From positions 2,914,001 through 2,978,000 of the forward strand of contig NZ_CP019914.1 of the NCBI RefSeq assembly GCF_002214805.1: a stretch of DNA of 64,000 nucleotides, given 5' to 3'. The DNA comes from Brachyspira hampsonii (lineage in GTDB: Bacteria > Spirochaetota > Brachyspiria > Brachyspirales > Brachyspiraceae). How positions within the stretch are numbered: position 1 is the first letter of the stretch; each line of letters opens with the position of its first letter. Shown in pieces: positions 41,488 to 50,299 of this stretch. The position numbers and the translations under genes are program-made. Below the pieces are notes generated by a model. That model saw only the letters and a program-made list of their open reading frames with translations. It searched no databases and was not told where the DNA came from.

Positions 41488-41638
41488 AAAATCTTTTAAA
41501 TTTATGTAATTATGATTTTTATTTGTTATTTTGAATAAATTCGCATAAAAACATATAAAATTATATACTCAAAATCTTTACAAATTAAATATTATCTGTA
41601 TAATGCATGTAAATAAAATAATAATAAGAGGTATATAA

Positions 41639-41929
41639 ATGTCTGTAAAATGTGTTTGGTGCGGAAAAAATGTAGAAGAAATACAAGGTCAGGCTACTAT
41701 GGATACTTGTGATGAGTGCGAAGATTTTTTTGAAGAGCATATTGATGATATATCAGAATCTTTGAATGAGCTTCTTAAAAAAAATGAATCTTCATCATCT
41801 AAACCTACAGAAAAAAAGGCTTGGATTAGTTATTCGCTTATAACAGCAATTCATATGCTTAGCTCCAAACCATATATAGAATTTAAAGACTCTAAATATA
41901 AAGATTTAATTTCGGATGATAAAAAATGA
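41639..41929 (+). CDS. Small cytoplasmic zinc-finger-like protein
   Basis: 96 residues. CVWCGKN (residues 5-11) and CDECEDF (24-30) give two CxxC pairs for one zinc site. The rest is acidic and polar. No family beyond a zinc-ribbon shape is recognised. Its stop overlaps the start of the exported zinc-finger gene by four bases (ATGA). Confidence 0.65.
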   Translation: MSVKCVWCGKNVEEIQGQATMDTCDECEDFFEEHIDDISESLNELLKKNESSSSKPTEKKAWISYSLITAIHMLSSKPYIEFKDSKYKDLISDDKK

Positions 41930-42243
41930 GAACATTATACATAATAACTTTTATATTTTTTTGTTTTTCGGCAAGTTTAATGCCTAAAAGTCAGGAGAAT
42001 TTTTACTGTGAGTATTGCGGCAATAAATTTAGTTCAGTTAAATTATTGACTTCTCAAAATTGTATGCGGCACCCAGATGGTAATTATAAAGGCAAGCATA
42101 AACTTTATGAGGGCAGTGAAAAAGATGAATATACTTGTAAATACTGCGGCAATAAATATAAAACTATAAAACAGTTAACTTCTGCAAAATGTATGCGTCA
42201 TCCAAATGGTAATTATAAGGGATATCATTCTCCTGCTCTTTGA
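41926..42243 (+). CDS. Exported protein with two tandem zinc-finger-like repeats
   Basis: 105 residues. A signal peptide (MRTLYIITFIFFCFSASLMP) precedes two near-identical ~35-residue units: FYCEYCGNKFSSVKLLTSQN then CMRHPDGNYKGKH, and YTCKYCGNKYKTIKQLTSAK then CMRHPNGNYKGYH. Each has CxxC and later C-x-x-H plus a final His, suggesting one metal site per unit. Zinc fingers outside the cytoplasm are uncommon. No standard family name is known to the annotator. It is coupled to the gene before it. Confidence 0.7.
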   Translation: MRTLYIITFIFFCFSASLMPKSQENFYCEYCGNKFSSVKLLTSQNCMRHPDGNYKGKHKLYEGSEKDEYTCKYCGNKYKTIKQLTSAKCMRHPNGNYKGYHSPAL

Positions 42244-42273
42244 TAATTATAATACTAAAATTATGGGGGATTT

Positions 42274-42630
42274 ATGAATAATTATGATAATAATGAGAGA
42301 GAAGCTGAAATAGTTAATGATGGCTATAATGATAAAAAGAATTCTTTTAATTCTATAATTTCTTGGATTCCATTTATATTAGCTTTAATATATACGATTT
42401 CGCCTATTGATTTTATTCCGGATGTTATACCTGTTGCTGGTTGGGGAGAAGATGCTTTGTTTTTAATTGCATCGGCTTTGCATGGCATTCAAAATACTGT
42501 ATTAGATAAAAATACATCTATATATAAGATAGTTAAATATATAAAATGGGCTTCATTTATATTTACTATTATTTTTATACTGATATTGGTTCTTCTTATA
42601 GTATTAGTTTTTAAAGTTTCAGCTAATTAG
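42274..42630 (+). CDS. YkvA/DUF1232 membrane protein
   Basis: 118 residues. The DUF1232 core is SWIPFILALIYTISPIDFIP then DVIPVAGWGEDALFLIASAL, with a second hydrophobic segment at the C-terminus (FIFTIIFILILVLLIVLVFK). Function of the family is unknown. A GGGGG-rich ribosome site precedes the ATG. Confidence 0.85.
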   Translation: MNNYDNNEREAEIVNDGYNDKKNSFNSIISWIPFILALIYTISPIDFIPDVIPVAGWGEDALFLIASALHGIQNTVLDKNTSIYKIVKYIKWASFIFTIIFILILVLLIVLVFKVSAN

Positions 42631-42719
42631 TAATAATATATACTGTAATTTTCTATATTTAATTTAAAAATATAAATTCCGATTATTATATAGCTAGAAT
42701 ATATTTTAAAGATAGAAAG

Positions 42720-44096
42720 ATGGAAGAGATAAAAAAGTATTGGAATGAATTTTTAGATATTATAAGTGAAGATGATGAGTTCGCTGGTGTTGCTCTGCTT
42801 AAAGGCAGTATAATTGTATCTGATAATGAAAATAAAGCTGATATAGTGTGTTCTGGAGATTTTACGGCATCGCATATAAAAAAAGATTTTTTAGCAAGAA
42901 TAAAAGATTTTTTTGAAGATAGGCTAGGGCATAATATAGATATAGATGTCAAAGTAGATGCAGAACTTGTTAATAAGTATCTGCATGAAACTGAAGAATC
43001 TTCTGAAAATAAGGAAAATAATTCTAATAAAAATATATTAGAATCCTCAAAAAAAGAAAATTCTTATAGTAAAAGCAATTTAAACGATTATTTTAGGTTT
43101 GATAATTTCATACAGGGAAATAATAACAGATATGTATTTGAAGCCGCCAAATATGTATCATCTAATCCGGGTAAAGAATATAATCCTCTCTATATATATG
43201 GAAGTGTTGGTATAGGAAAGACTCATTTACTTCAGGCTATAGGTAATAGTTATATGCAGAATAATCCTAATGCTAAAGTTCTTTATATAGACGGAAGCGG
43301 TTTTAGAGATGAATATGTATCAGGACTTCAGAATAAAAAACCTGAAGTTTTTAAGAAAAGATATAAATCTTTGGATATGCTTTTGCTTGATGATTTACAG
43401 CTTCTTGAAAGTGCTCAGGAGACATCTAAAGAACTATTTGAAATATTTCAGGCTTTAGATAATTCATCAAAACAGATGGTATTTGTAAGTGATAAGCCTC
43501 CTAAAGAGTTAAGAAATATAGAAGCAAGATTAAAAAATAGATTTGAAAAGAGTCTTATTCTTTCAATAGAGCCTCCTCAATATGAAACTAGACTTGCCAT
43601 AATAGAAAGAAAATTATTTGATTTGCATACAAGTATAGATGAAGAAGTTATGAAATATATGGCAGAAAATATTACAACAGATGTTAGGAAGATTGAAGGA
43701 GCAATAAGGGCTTATTTATCAGTAAGAGATTTAATGAAAATAACTCCTAATATAGAGCAATGTGATAAATTGGATATATTTAAAGATTATTTTACCAATA
43801 AGCCTAAATTAAAGAATGCTACAATAAAAGAGATAAAAAAAATAGTTGCTGATTATTATGGCATAGAGATTTCATCTTTTGAAAGTAAAGACAGAACAAA
43901 ATTTATATCTAAAGCTAGGCATGTAGCCATATATTTAGCTTGCGAATATTCTAAAAAGTCTGTTACGGAAATAGGACTCGATTTTAATAGAGATCATGCC
44001 TCTGTAATACATGCCAGAGATAAAGTTAAAGATGAATTAAAAACAGGTTCGCATTTATATTCAGAAATTAATGATATAATAGCCGGAATATCATAA
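42720..44096 (+). CDS. dnaA: DnaA-family replication initiator
   Basis: 458 residues. Domain I is at 1-~85, with a Ser/Asn/Lys linker to ~120. The AAA+ domain carries Walker A GSVGIGKT at 161-168 (YIYGSVGIGKTHLLQAIGN), Walker B LLLDDL at 221-226, arginine region IEARLKNRFEKS, and VRKIEGAIRAY. Domain IV has ARHVAIYLACEYSKKSVTEI and the DnaA-box helix DHASVIHA at 425-432. It binds DnaA boxes and opens oriC. No dnaN, recF, gyrB or DnaA-box cluster is nearby, so whether this is the main DnaA or a paralogue is open. The start ATG at 42720 has AAAGATAGAAAG before it. Confidence 0.85.
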   Translation: MEEIKKYWNEFLDIISEDDEFAGVALLKGSIIVSDNENKADIVCSGDFTASHIKKDFLARIKDFFEDRLGHNIDIDVKVDAELVNKYLHETEESSENKENNSNKNILESSKKENSYSKSNLNDYFRFDNFIQGNNNRYVFEAAKYVSSNPGKEYNPLYIYGSVGIGKTHLLQAIGNSYMQNNPNAKVLYIDGSGFRDEYVSGLQNKKPEVFKKRYKSLDMLLLDDLQLLESAQETSKELFEIFQALDNSSKQMVFVSDKPPKELRNIEARLKNRFEKSLILSIEPPQYETRLAIIERKLFDLHTSIDEEVMKYMAENITTDVRKIEGAIRAYLSVRDLMKITPNIEQCDKLDIFKDYFTNKPKLKNATIKEIKKIVADYYGIEISSFESKDRTKFISKARHVAIYLACEYSKKSVTEIGLDFNRDHASVIHARDKVKDELKTGSHLYSEINDIIAGIS

Positions 44097-44124
44097 AATT
44101 CTTAAAATAAAATATAAAAAATGA

Positions 44125-44152
44125 TTGACTTTTATATGATTTTATATATAAT
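44125..44152 (+). promoter_or_regulatory. Promoter of the candidate small RNA downstream of dnaA
   Basis: TTGACT (44125-44130), a 16-base spacer and TATAAT (44147-44152) are near consensus, with no gene start within the next 400 bases. Confidence 0.7.
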
Positions 44153-44158
44153 TTAGGA

Positions 44159-44232
44159 GTATTGTTAAATTAATACAATTTTTCATAAACCTCCTTATCA
44201 CCCTGATGTCTTATACAGGGTGATACTTTTTT
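44159..44232 (+). ncRNA. Candidate ~75-nt small RNA with anti-Shine-Dalgarno sequence
   Basis: It is bounded by the promoter at 44125-44152 and a strong intrinsic terminator: perfect 10-bp arms TATCACCCTG (44196-44205) and CAGGGTGATA (44216-44225), then CTTTTTT. Between them lies ACCTCCTT (about 44189-44196), complementary to ribosome sites, which can pair with TAGGAG at the 5' end. The predicted 5' end near 44159 is inferred. No coding frame fits. Confidence 0.6.
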
Positions 44233-44515
44233 AACGGAAATTCAAACTTTTACTGTCTAATATTATCATAATACTCTTTTTATTATATTTATATGTCTAA
44301 AAATAATACATGATTGAATATTTTATATGTATAAAAATTGTACATTTAATATTATATATAGCTGTATTTAGTCATAATCAAAAATTATTTATCTGTTTTA
44401 ATATGTTTTTGTATTATATTGAGCATATTCTTATTAGTTTTTTTAGTATTTATATGTTTTAAATGTATTTTGTTAAGTTATTTTTTATGAAAGATATTAT
44501 TTAAATTTTATTTAT

Positions 44516-44532
44516 TGGCACATTTATTGCAT
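44516..44532 (+). promoter_or_regulatory. Sigma-54-type promoter match upstream of grpE
   Basis: TGGCAC (44516-44521), 5 bases, then TTGCAT (44527-44532) match the -24/-12 consensus. A TATAAT at 44532-44537 overlaps it, without a good -35. Either could drive grpE-dnaK. No CIRCE element (TTAGCACTC-N9-GAGTGCTAA) is seen. The rest of 44233-44515 holds nothing recognised. Confidence 0.4.
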
Positions 44533-44601
44533 ATAATAGTGGTATAAAGCTGAGAATATTAAAAAGTTATAAAATAATACTTTTAATAAAAAGGAGAATA
44601 A

Positions 44602-45207
44602 ATGGAAGAGGAAATAAAAGAAAACAGCGAAGATAAAAAAGAGGAAGAAAATGTAGAAGCAGAAGCGGCTGAAAATAATGAGCAATCGGAAGAAAATATT
44701 GAAAATAATACTGAGGATGAAATAACAGCATTGAAAAAAAGAATAGAGGAGTTGGAAAATGAATCTGCTGATATGAAAAATAAATATATGTATGCTATGG
44801 CAGAGGCGGAAAATATTAGAAAGAGAACGGCTAAAGAGAAAATTGACGGTATAAAAAGAGCGAATAAAGAACTTTTATTGTCTTTGTTAAATTTTATGGA
44901 TAATTTTGAGAGGGCATTAAAAGCAGGAGAGAAAGAAGAAAATATTCAGAATTCTGAGTATTATAAAGGAATAGCACTAATACATAAACAATTTATAGAC
45001 TTTATGCATGATAATGGGGTTTCTGAAATAGAGTCTTTAGGAGAAGAGTTTGATCCTAATGTACATGAGGCATTAACTATGATAGAAGTTCCGAATCTTG
45101 ATAAAGAAAAGGTTGTTGAAGTTTATGCTAAAGGTTATAAATTGAATGATGAACTTTTGAGAACAGCTAAAGTGGTGGTTGGAAAGCCGGCTACTGCTAA
45201 AGAATAA
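44602..45207 (+). CDS. grpE: GrpE nucleotide-exchange factor
   Basis: 201 residues. A long acidic, Glu/Asn-rich N-terminus (~1-45) is followed by the coiled-coil (EITALKKRIEELENESADMK, YMYAMAEAENIRKRTAKEKI) and the beta domain (GVSEIESLGEEFDPNVHEAL, VVEVYAKGYKLNDELLRTAK). It releases ADP from DnaK. It precedes dnaK with one small gene between. AAAGGAG gives a strong ribosome site. Confidence 0.95.
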   Translation: MEEEIKENSEDKKEEENVEAEAAENNEQSEENIENNTEDEITALKKRIEELENESADMKNKYMYAMAEAENIRKRTAKEKIDGIKRANKELLLSLLNFMDNFERALKAGEKEENIQNSEYYKGIALIHKQFIDFMHDNGVSEIESLGEEFDPNVHEALTMIEVPNLDKEKVVEVYAKGYKLNDELLRTAKVVVGKPATAKE

Positions 45208-45227
45208 ATAATTAATTAGGAGATTTT

Positions 45228-45437
45228 ATGGCACATATTCAACTTTTTAGAGCTTATTACGAGCCGAAAGCAGACAAAAAGGAGAGCATACAGCATATAA
45301 ACAGAGTTCTTCAGGATTTGACTGATGCGATTAACAATCATATCAGAGATAAAGAAGTAATTAATGTTGACCTTACTACTTCTCATTTGGGTAATGGTCA
45401 TACTGAGTATGTTGTTAGTGTTCTGACGAAAGACTGA
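45228..45437 (+). CDS. Small protein between grpE and dnaK
   Basis: 69 residues starting MAHIQLFRAYYEPKADKKES. It has a strand-helix-strand-strand pattern (VLQDLTDAINNHIRDKEVIN, VDLTTSHLGNGHTEYVVSVL). The layout is reminiscent of short dodecin- or Cse60-like proteins, but no family is assigned. It lies 20 bases after grpE with ribosome site TAGGAG and 72 bases before dnaK, so it is probably made under heat shock along with its neighbours. Confidence 0.7.
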   Translation: MAHIQLFRAYYEPKADKKESIQHINRVLQDLTDAINNHIRDKEVINVDLTTSHLGNGHTEYVVSVLTKD

Positions 45438-45509
45438 CAGCAGATAATTTAAGATATATTAATTTTAGTATTAAAAGATTTAGTAATATTTGAAAAGGAG
45501 AAATTTATT

Positions 45510-47426
45510 ATGAGTAAAATAATTGGAATAGATTTAGGAACAACAAATTCATGTGTATCAGTAATGGAAGGCGGGAAACCTGTAGTAATAACAAACAGCG
45601 AAGGAAACAGAACAACACCTTCTATAGTAGCATTCACAAATAAAGGCGAAGTATTAGTAGGTCAGCCTGCTAAAAACCAAATGGTAACTAATCCAGAAAA
45701 TACAATATTCTCTATTAAAAGATTTATGGGTAACACTTATGCAGAAGTAACAGAAGAGCGTTCAAGAATGCCTTATACAGTTATAGAAGACGGCGGAAAA
45801 GTAAAAATTAAAACTTTAGAAGGAAACTTCACCCCTCAGGAAATAAGTGCTAGAATACTTCAAAAGATGAAACAAACAGCAGAAGAATATTTGGGCGAAA
45901 CAGTAACTGATGCTATTATTACAGTACCAGCATACTTTAATGACAGTCAAAGACAATCTACTAAAGATGCAGGCCGTATTGCCGGACTTAATGTATTAAG
46001 AATAATAAATGAGCCTACTGCAGCTGCTTTAGCTTATGGTATAGAAAAAAAGAAAGATGAAAAAATAGCAGTTTATGACTTGGGCGGCGGTACTTTTGAT
46101 ATATCTATACTTGAATTGGCTGACGGAGTATTTGAAGTAAAAAGTACAAACGGTGATACTCACTTGGGCGGTGATGATTTTGACCAAGCGATAATTAATT
46201 GGCTTATAGATGAGTTCAAAAAAGATACAGGCGTTGACTTGAATAATGATAAAATGGCTTTACAGAGATTAAAAGAAGCTGCTGAAAAAGCTAAAAAAGA
46301 AGTTTCAAGTTCATTACAAACTGACATCAACTTGCCGTACTTGACAGCAGATGCATCAGGTCCTAAACACTTGAATGTATCTTTATCAAGAGCAAAATTT
46401 GAGGATTTAGTAAGAGATTTAGTAGAAAAAACTCGCATACCATGTGAAAAAGCATTGAAAGATGCAGGACTTTCTATTAGCGATATAGATGAAGTTATAC
46501 TTGTTGGAGGTTCTACAAGAGTACCTTTAGTACAGGAAACAGTTAAAAACATATTTGGAAAAGAACCAAATAAAAGCGTAAACCCAGATGAAGCAGTAGC
46601 AATGGGAGCAGCAGTACAAGGCGGTATCATAAAAGGTGATGTTAAAGATGTACTTCTTCTTGATGTTACTCCGCTTTCACTTGGTATTGAAACAGAAGGT
46701 TCAGTAATGACTGTTTTAATCAACAGAAACACTACTATACCTACAAACAAAAAACAAGTATTCTCTACAGCAGCAGATAATCAGTCATCTGTAACTATCA
46801 GAGTATTACAAGGTGAAAGAAAAATGGCTAATGACAACAGAGAGCTTGGAAGATTTGATTTGGTAGGAATACCTCCTGCACCAAGAGGAGTTCCTCAAAT
46901 AGAAGTTTCATTCGATATTGATGCTAACGGTATAGTACATGTTACAGCTAAAGATTTGGGTACAGGTAAAGAGCAGAAAATAACAATAGCTTCTTCAAGC
47001 GGACTTAGCGAAGATGAAATAAACAAAATGGTTCAAGATGCTGAAAAACATGCTGAAGAAGATAAAAAGAAAAAAGAAGAAGTTGAAGCTAAAAACAATG
47101 CTGACCATATGATTTATCAGACAGAAAAATTATTGAAAGAAAACGGCGATAAATTACAGGCTTCTGACAAATCAGAAATTGAGTCAAAAATGAGTGCTTT
47201 GAAATCAGCAGTAGAATCTAATAATACAGACAGTATTAAAAGAGCTACAGACGATTTACAAGCAGCATGGAGCAAAGCTTCAGAGGCACTTTATAAACAA
47301 GCAGGAGCACAGCAAGGTCAGGCAGATGCAGGACAGCAGGCACAGTCTGATAACAGCCAAGATTCAGGCAGAAAAGATGACGGTGTAGTTGATGCTGATT
47401 ATGAAGTTGTTGATGATAATAAATAA
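45510..47426 (+). CDS. dnaK: Chaperone DnaK (Hsp70)
   Basis: 638 residues, normal length. The nucleotide-binding domain has [38 protein letters not shown] and [20 protein letters not shown]. The substrate-binding domain has [40 protein letters not shown] and [20 protein letters not shown]. The tail is Gln/Ala/Gly-rich and ends in [11 protein letters not shown]. Ribosome site AAAGGAG. It works with GrpE upstream and DnaJ at 50634. Confidence 0.98.
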   Translation: MSKIIGIDLGTTNSCVSVMEGGKPVVITNSEGNRTTPSIVAFTNKGEVLVGQPAKNQMVTNPENTIFSIKRFMGNTYAEVTEERSRMPYTVIEDGGKVKIKTLEGNFTPQEISARILQKMKQTAEEYLGETVTDAIITVPAYFNDSQRQSTKDAGRIAGLNVLRIINEPTAAALAYGIEKKKDEKIAVYDLGGGTFDISILELADGVFEVKSTNGDTHLGGDDFDQAIINWLIDEFKKDTGVDLNNDKMALQRLKEAAEKAKKEVSSSLQTDINLPYLTADASGPKHLNVSLSRAKFEDLVRDLVEKTRIPCEKALKDAGLSISDIDEVILVGGSTRVPLVQETVKNIFGKEPNKSVNPDEAVAMGAAVQGGIIKGDVKDVLLLDVTPLSLGIETEGSVMTVLINRNTTIPTNKKQVFSTAADNQSSVTIRVLQGERKMANDNRELGRFDLVGIPPAPRGVPQIEVSFDIDANGIVHVTAKDLGTGKEQKITIASSSGLSEDEINKMVQDAEKHAEEDKKKKEEVEAKNNADHMIYQTEKLLKENGDKLQASDKSEIESKMSALKSAVESNNTDSIKRATDDLQAAWSKASEALYKQAGAQQGQADAGQQAQSDNSQDSGRKDDGVVDADYEVVDDNK

Positions 47427-47446
47427 ATAATGAAATAAGAAGTTAA

Positions 47447-47490
47447 ATATGCAGTTAATAAAAAACAGTTCTTGTTAACTGCATATTATT
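47447..47490 (+). terminator. Intrinsic terminator of the grpE-dnaK operon
   Basis: Perfect 12-bp arms (47447-47458 and 47475-47486, ATATGCAGTTAA and its complement) are followed by TATTTTA. Confidence 0.75.
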
Positions 47491-47505
47491 TTAAGGATAT
47501 TATAT

Positions 47506-47787
47506 ATGAATATGGAAATGAATCCATTATTAAAAGCCGCTAAAATGGGTGATATAAAAGAATTAGAGTTACTTGTAAAAGTTGAAGATGTTAATCTAAA
47601 AGATAAAGACAATTATACAGCTTTAGCTTATGCTAGTGCAAATGGTCATTTAGAAGCTGTAAAATTTTTAGTAGAAAATGGAGCTGATGTAAATGATAAA
47701 TTAGCTATCAAAGTCGCTTCAGAAAATGGACAAAATGAAGTACTTGCTTATTTGATGAGTAAGCAAGATTTTCAAAATGAAATATGA
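47506..47787 (+). CDS. Small cytoplasmic ankyrin-repeat protein
   Basis: 93 residues without a signal peptide, about three ankyrin repeats (NPLLKAAKMGDIKELELLVK, NYTALAYASANGHLEAVKFL, and a final KVASENGQNEVLAYLM). It has a ribosome site (AAGGATATTATAT) and lies just after the dnaK terminator. Confidence 0.88.
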   Translation: MNMEMNPLLKAAKMGDIKELELLVKVEDVNLKDKDNYTALAYASANGHLEAVKFLVENGADVNDKLAIKVASENGQNEVLAYLMSKQDFQNEI

Positions 47788-47830
47788 TATGTGCTATATA
47801 AAGTAAAAGTTGAATATATAAAGTCTAATG

Positions 47831-47884
47831 GGCGATTGGAAGTTAATTTTTTGAAAGTGTTGATTTTCAATCGCCTATATTTTT
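47831..47884 (+). terminator. Terminator between the two small ankyrin genes
   Basis: GGCGATTG (47831-47838) pairs with CAATCGCC (47868-47875), followed by TATATTTTT. Confidence 0.6.
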
Positions 47885-47906
47885 AATGTTTATTAGGAAG
47901 TAATTG

Positions 47907-48416
47907 ATGAAAAGAAATACAGAATTAGTAAAAGCAGCCAGACTCGGAGATTTAGAGAAAGTAAAAAACATATTAGAAACAACAGAAGAGTTTGGACATA
48001 ATGAACTTAATATAGCGTTAGAATATGCTTTATTAAAAGGTCATAGAGATATAGTAAAAGAGCTTATTATAGCTGGTGCTTCTAGTACAGAAACTAAATT
48101 AAGATTAAATTATAATAATGTTTCATTTTATTATACAGGATTAATAAATTATATACAATGCATATATGAATTAATGCTAATTTATTATTCTTATATTGGA
48201 GATTTTGAAATGGCTGAGCTTTTAATAGACTCAGGAGCTAATCTTAATTATGGTAGTAAAACAGCTTTGATGAAGGCTTCAGAAAAAGGGGATTTAGAAA
48301 TAGTAAAACTTTTGATAGATTTAGGAGCTTATAGTTTAGATAGGGCTTTGATTGATGCTTCAAGAAATGGGCATTCAGAAGTAGCGGAATTTTTAAAATC
48401 AAAAGGGGCTAAATAA
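47907..48416 (+). CDS. Cytoplasmic ankyrin-repeat protein
   Basis: 169 residues from the ATG at 47907 (MKRNTELVKAARLGDLEKVK); AGGAAG lies just upstream. Ankyrin repeats are at both ends (ARLGDLEKVKNILETTEEFG; SKTALMKASEKGDLEIVKLL; RALIDASRNGHSEVAEFLKS), with a degenerate Tyr/Ile-rich middle (NYNNVSFYYTGLINYIQCIY). It is related to the gene at 47506. Confidence 0.88.
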   Translation: MKRNTELVKAARLGDLEKVKNILETTEEFGHNELNIALEYALLKGHRDIVKELIIAGASSTETKLRLNYNNVSFYYTGLINYIQCIYELMLIYYSYIGDFEMAELLIDSGANLNYGSKTALMKASEKGDLEIVKLLIDLGAYSLDRALIDASRNGHSEVAEFLKSKGAK

Positions 48417-48499
48417 TAAAATATATTTAAAATTTTTGTTCTTTGACAATTTACCATAATACTAGTATAATAAACATACAATTATTTTTAAAGGCTGGT

Positions 48500-49465
48500 A
48501 TGGAATATTCAGAGTATCTTGAAAAACTTAAAAAAGAAATTATCACTGTTGATAATATTAACAGAATAAATGACTGCTATATAAGGTATTTATTTTCAGA
48601 GAGAGGTAATGAGAGAATAATACTTAGTTTTATAAATTCTGTTATGAAAAATATGCATTTTAAAACTTTTGTAAAAGCTGAGATTCTTAATCCTTTTAAC
48701 TTGAGCAAATATTTAGAATCTAAAGAGTCTGTGATGGATATAAGGTGTACCACTGACAGCGGAGAAGTTGTTATTATAGAGATACAGTCTCAGGGCAATA
48801 TTGAGTTTATTTACAGAAGTTTATTTTATTGGGCTAATGGTTATGCTGTGATGTTAAATAAGGGCGATAATTATAATAATTTATGTCCTGTAATAAGCAT
48901 TAATATTTTGAACTTTAATTTGATGTATGATATAAATGATATTCATACTTGCTATGTTTTGAAAGAGATTAAACATAATAGAATACTTACTAATCATTGT
49001 CAGCTTCATTATATAGAGCTTCCTAAATTTAATTTTAATTCAAGTTATGATGAAGCAGAGAAGAAATTTTTATCTTGGTTAAAATTTTTTAAGGGGGATA
49101 AAATGGAAAATTTATTGAAAGAGGATACTATATTTGAAGAGGTAAAATTAAAATCCGAATCGTTTGTACATACTAATCCTTTAATAGATAGCTATAGAAG
49201 AAAAGAGGCTGATGAATATTTTAATAAAAGAATGCTTGATTATGAATTAGCAGAGGCTGAGAGAAAAGGTATATCAAAGGGTATTGAAAAAGGTATTGAA
49301 AAAGGTATTGAAAAAGGTATTGAAAAAGGTATTGAAAAAGGTATTGAAAAAGGTATTGAAAAAGAAAAATATGTTTTGGCTCAAAATATGAAGAATGAAA
49401 ATCTTGATATAAATTTAATAAGCAAAATAACAGGTTTAAGTACCGAAGAAATTTTGAAATTATGA
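48500..49465 (+). CDS. Rpn-family PD-(D/E)xK nuclease
   Basis: 321 residues from ATG 48500 (MEYSEYLEKLKKEI, with AAAGG upstream). The nuclease motif is VMDIRCTTDSGEVVIIEIQS (D...E-x-Q) followed by FIYRSLFYWANGYAVMLNKG, and YELAEAERKG near the C-terminus. These so-called recombination-promoting nuclease/putative transposase proteins are present in several copies in many genomes. The C-terminal part has seven in-frame GIEK repeats encoded by a perfect 12-bp tandem repeat, so length may vary between strains. Confidence 0.85.
   Translation: MEYSEYLEKLKKEIITVDNINRINDCYIRYLFSERGNERIILSFINSVMKNMHFKTFVKAEILNPFNLSKYLESKESVMDIRCTTDSGEVVIIEIQSQGNIEFIYRSLFYWANGYAVMLNKGDNYNNLCPVISINILNFNLMYDINDIHTCYVLKEIKHNRILTNHCQLHYIELPKFNFNSSYDEAEKKFLSWLKFFKGDKMENLLKEDTIFEEVKLKSESFVHTNPLIDSYRRKEADEYFNKRMLDYELAEAERKGISKGIEKGIEKGIEKGIEKGIEKGIEKGIEKEKYVLAQNMKNENLDINLISKITGLSTEEILKL
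49280..49363 (+). repeat. 12-bp coding tandem repeat, seven perfect copies
   Basis: GGTATTGAAAAA repeated seven times, encoding (Gly-Ile-Glu-Lys)x7. The unit is a multiple of three, so copy changes keep the frame and alter only the length of a charged helix. Confidence 0.95.
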
Positions 49466-49566
49466 TTTTATAATTAAATATGTTTTAATGATTATGTATT
49501 TATTAAAATATTTCTAAAAATATTTTTTTGTGTTATAATATTCGGCAATAAAAATAAGGCAGATAA

Positions 49567-50259
49567 GTGAAAAATAAAATTATAGCTTTTATTAAAAGAA
49601 AAAATGAATCCATTCATACAACCGAAACTATATATATAGCTTCTATACTTACTATGGTTGGCGGATTTGTGGATGCTTATACTTATGTTACCAGAGGAGG
49701 AGTTTTTGCTTATGCTCAGACTGGTAATATAATATTTTTTGCTATGGGTTTGGTGAGAAAACAATTTAATGATACTCTGCATTATTTTATGTCTATTATA
49801 ATTTTTATTATTGGTATTTTTTTTGCTTTATATATAAAGAAAATTTTGAATAAAAGGAAGATTATTGAATTTGAATATGTTATTATATTAATACATTCTA
49901 TTGTACTATTTATAGTGGGATTACTGCCTCAAACATTTTCAGACACGGTGATTGTAGGAAGTATATCATTTATGTCGGCAATATTTATGATAACATTTAA
50001 TAAGGTGGAAGGACTTTCTTATGTTACAAATATGTGTACAGGTAATTTAAGATCTGCTTCAGAGAATATATTTAAATTTTTGTTTAATAAAGATAATACA
50101 GGATTAAAAAAAGGATTGATATATATTACAATATTATGCTCTTTTGCTTTAGGAGCTTTTTTAGGAACTTTATTTACTAATATATTTGGAATCAGAGCTA
50201 TATGGATTTCTTCCGCTTTATTATTGGTAGTTGAAAGTTTGATGTTTTTTGAAAAATAA
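49567..50259 (+). CDS. DUF1275 (YoaK) membrane protein
   Basis: 230 residues with about six hydrophobic helices. The family signature is GGFVDAYTYVTRGGVFAYAQ then TGNIIFFAMGLV, and VEGLSYVTNMCTGNLRSASE. The function of the family is unknown. The start is GTG at 49567 with AAGGCAG upstream. Confidence 0.88.
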   Translation: MKNKIIAFIKRKNESIHTTETIYIASILTMVGGFVDAYTYVTRGGVFAYAQTGNIIFFAMGLVRKQFNDTLHYFMSIIIFIIGIFFALYIKKILNKRKIIEFEYVIILIHSIVLFIVGLLPQTFSDTVIVGSISFMSAIFMITFNKVEGLSYVTNMCTGNLRSASENIFKFLFNKDNTGLKKGLIYITILCSFALGAFLGTLFTNIFGIRAIWISSALLLVVESLMFFEK

Positions 50260-50299
50260 ATGTGTTTATAATTTTTTATATAATTAAAGGATATTTATT

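Noticed and set aside
44097-44601. Intergenic region after dnaA considered as oriC
   Set aside because: No cluster of TTATCCACA-like boxes was found by eye, and no dnaN or gyrB is adjacent. Kept only as an open question.
46160-46750. 196-codon leftward open frame inside dnaK
   Set aside because: It is the complement of a highly conserved gene with strong codon bias, has no ribosome site, and encodes a Ser/Thr/Pro-rich sequence with no likeness to a protein family.
49280-49363. Regular 12-bp repeat considered as a CRISPR array
   Set aside because: Copies are contiguous without spacers and are in frame within a protein-coding gene (GIEK repeats). No cas genes are present.
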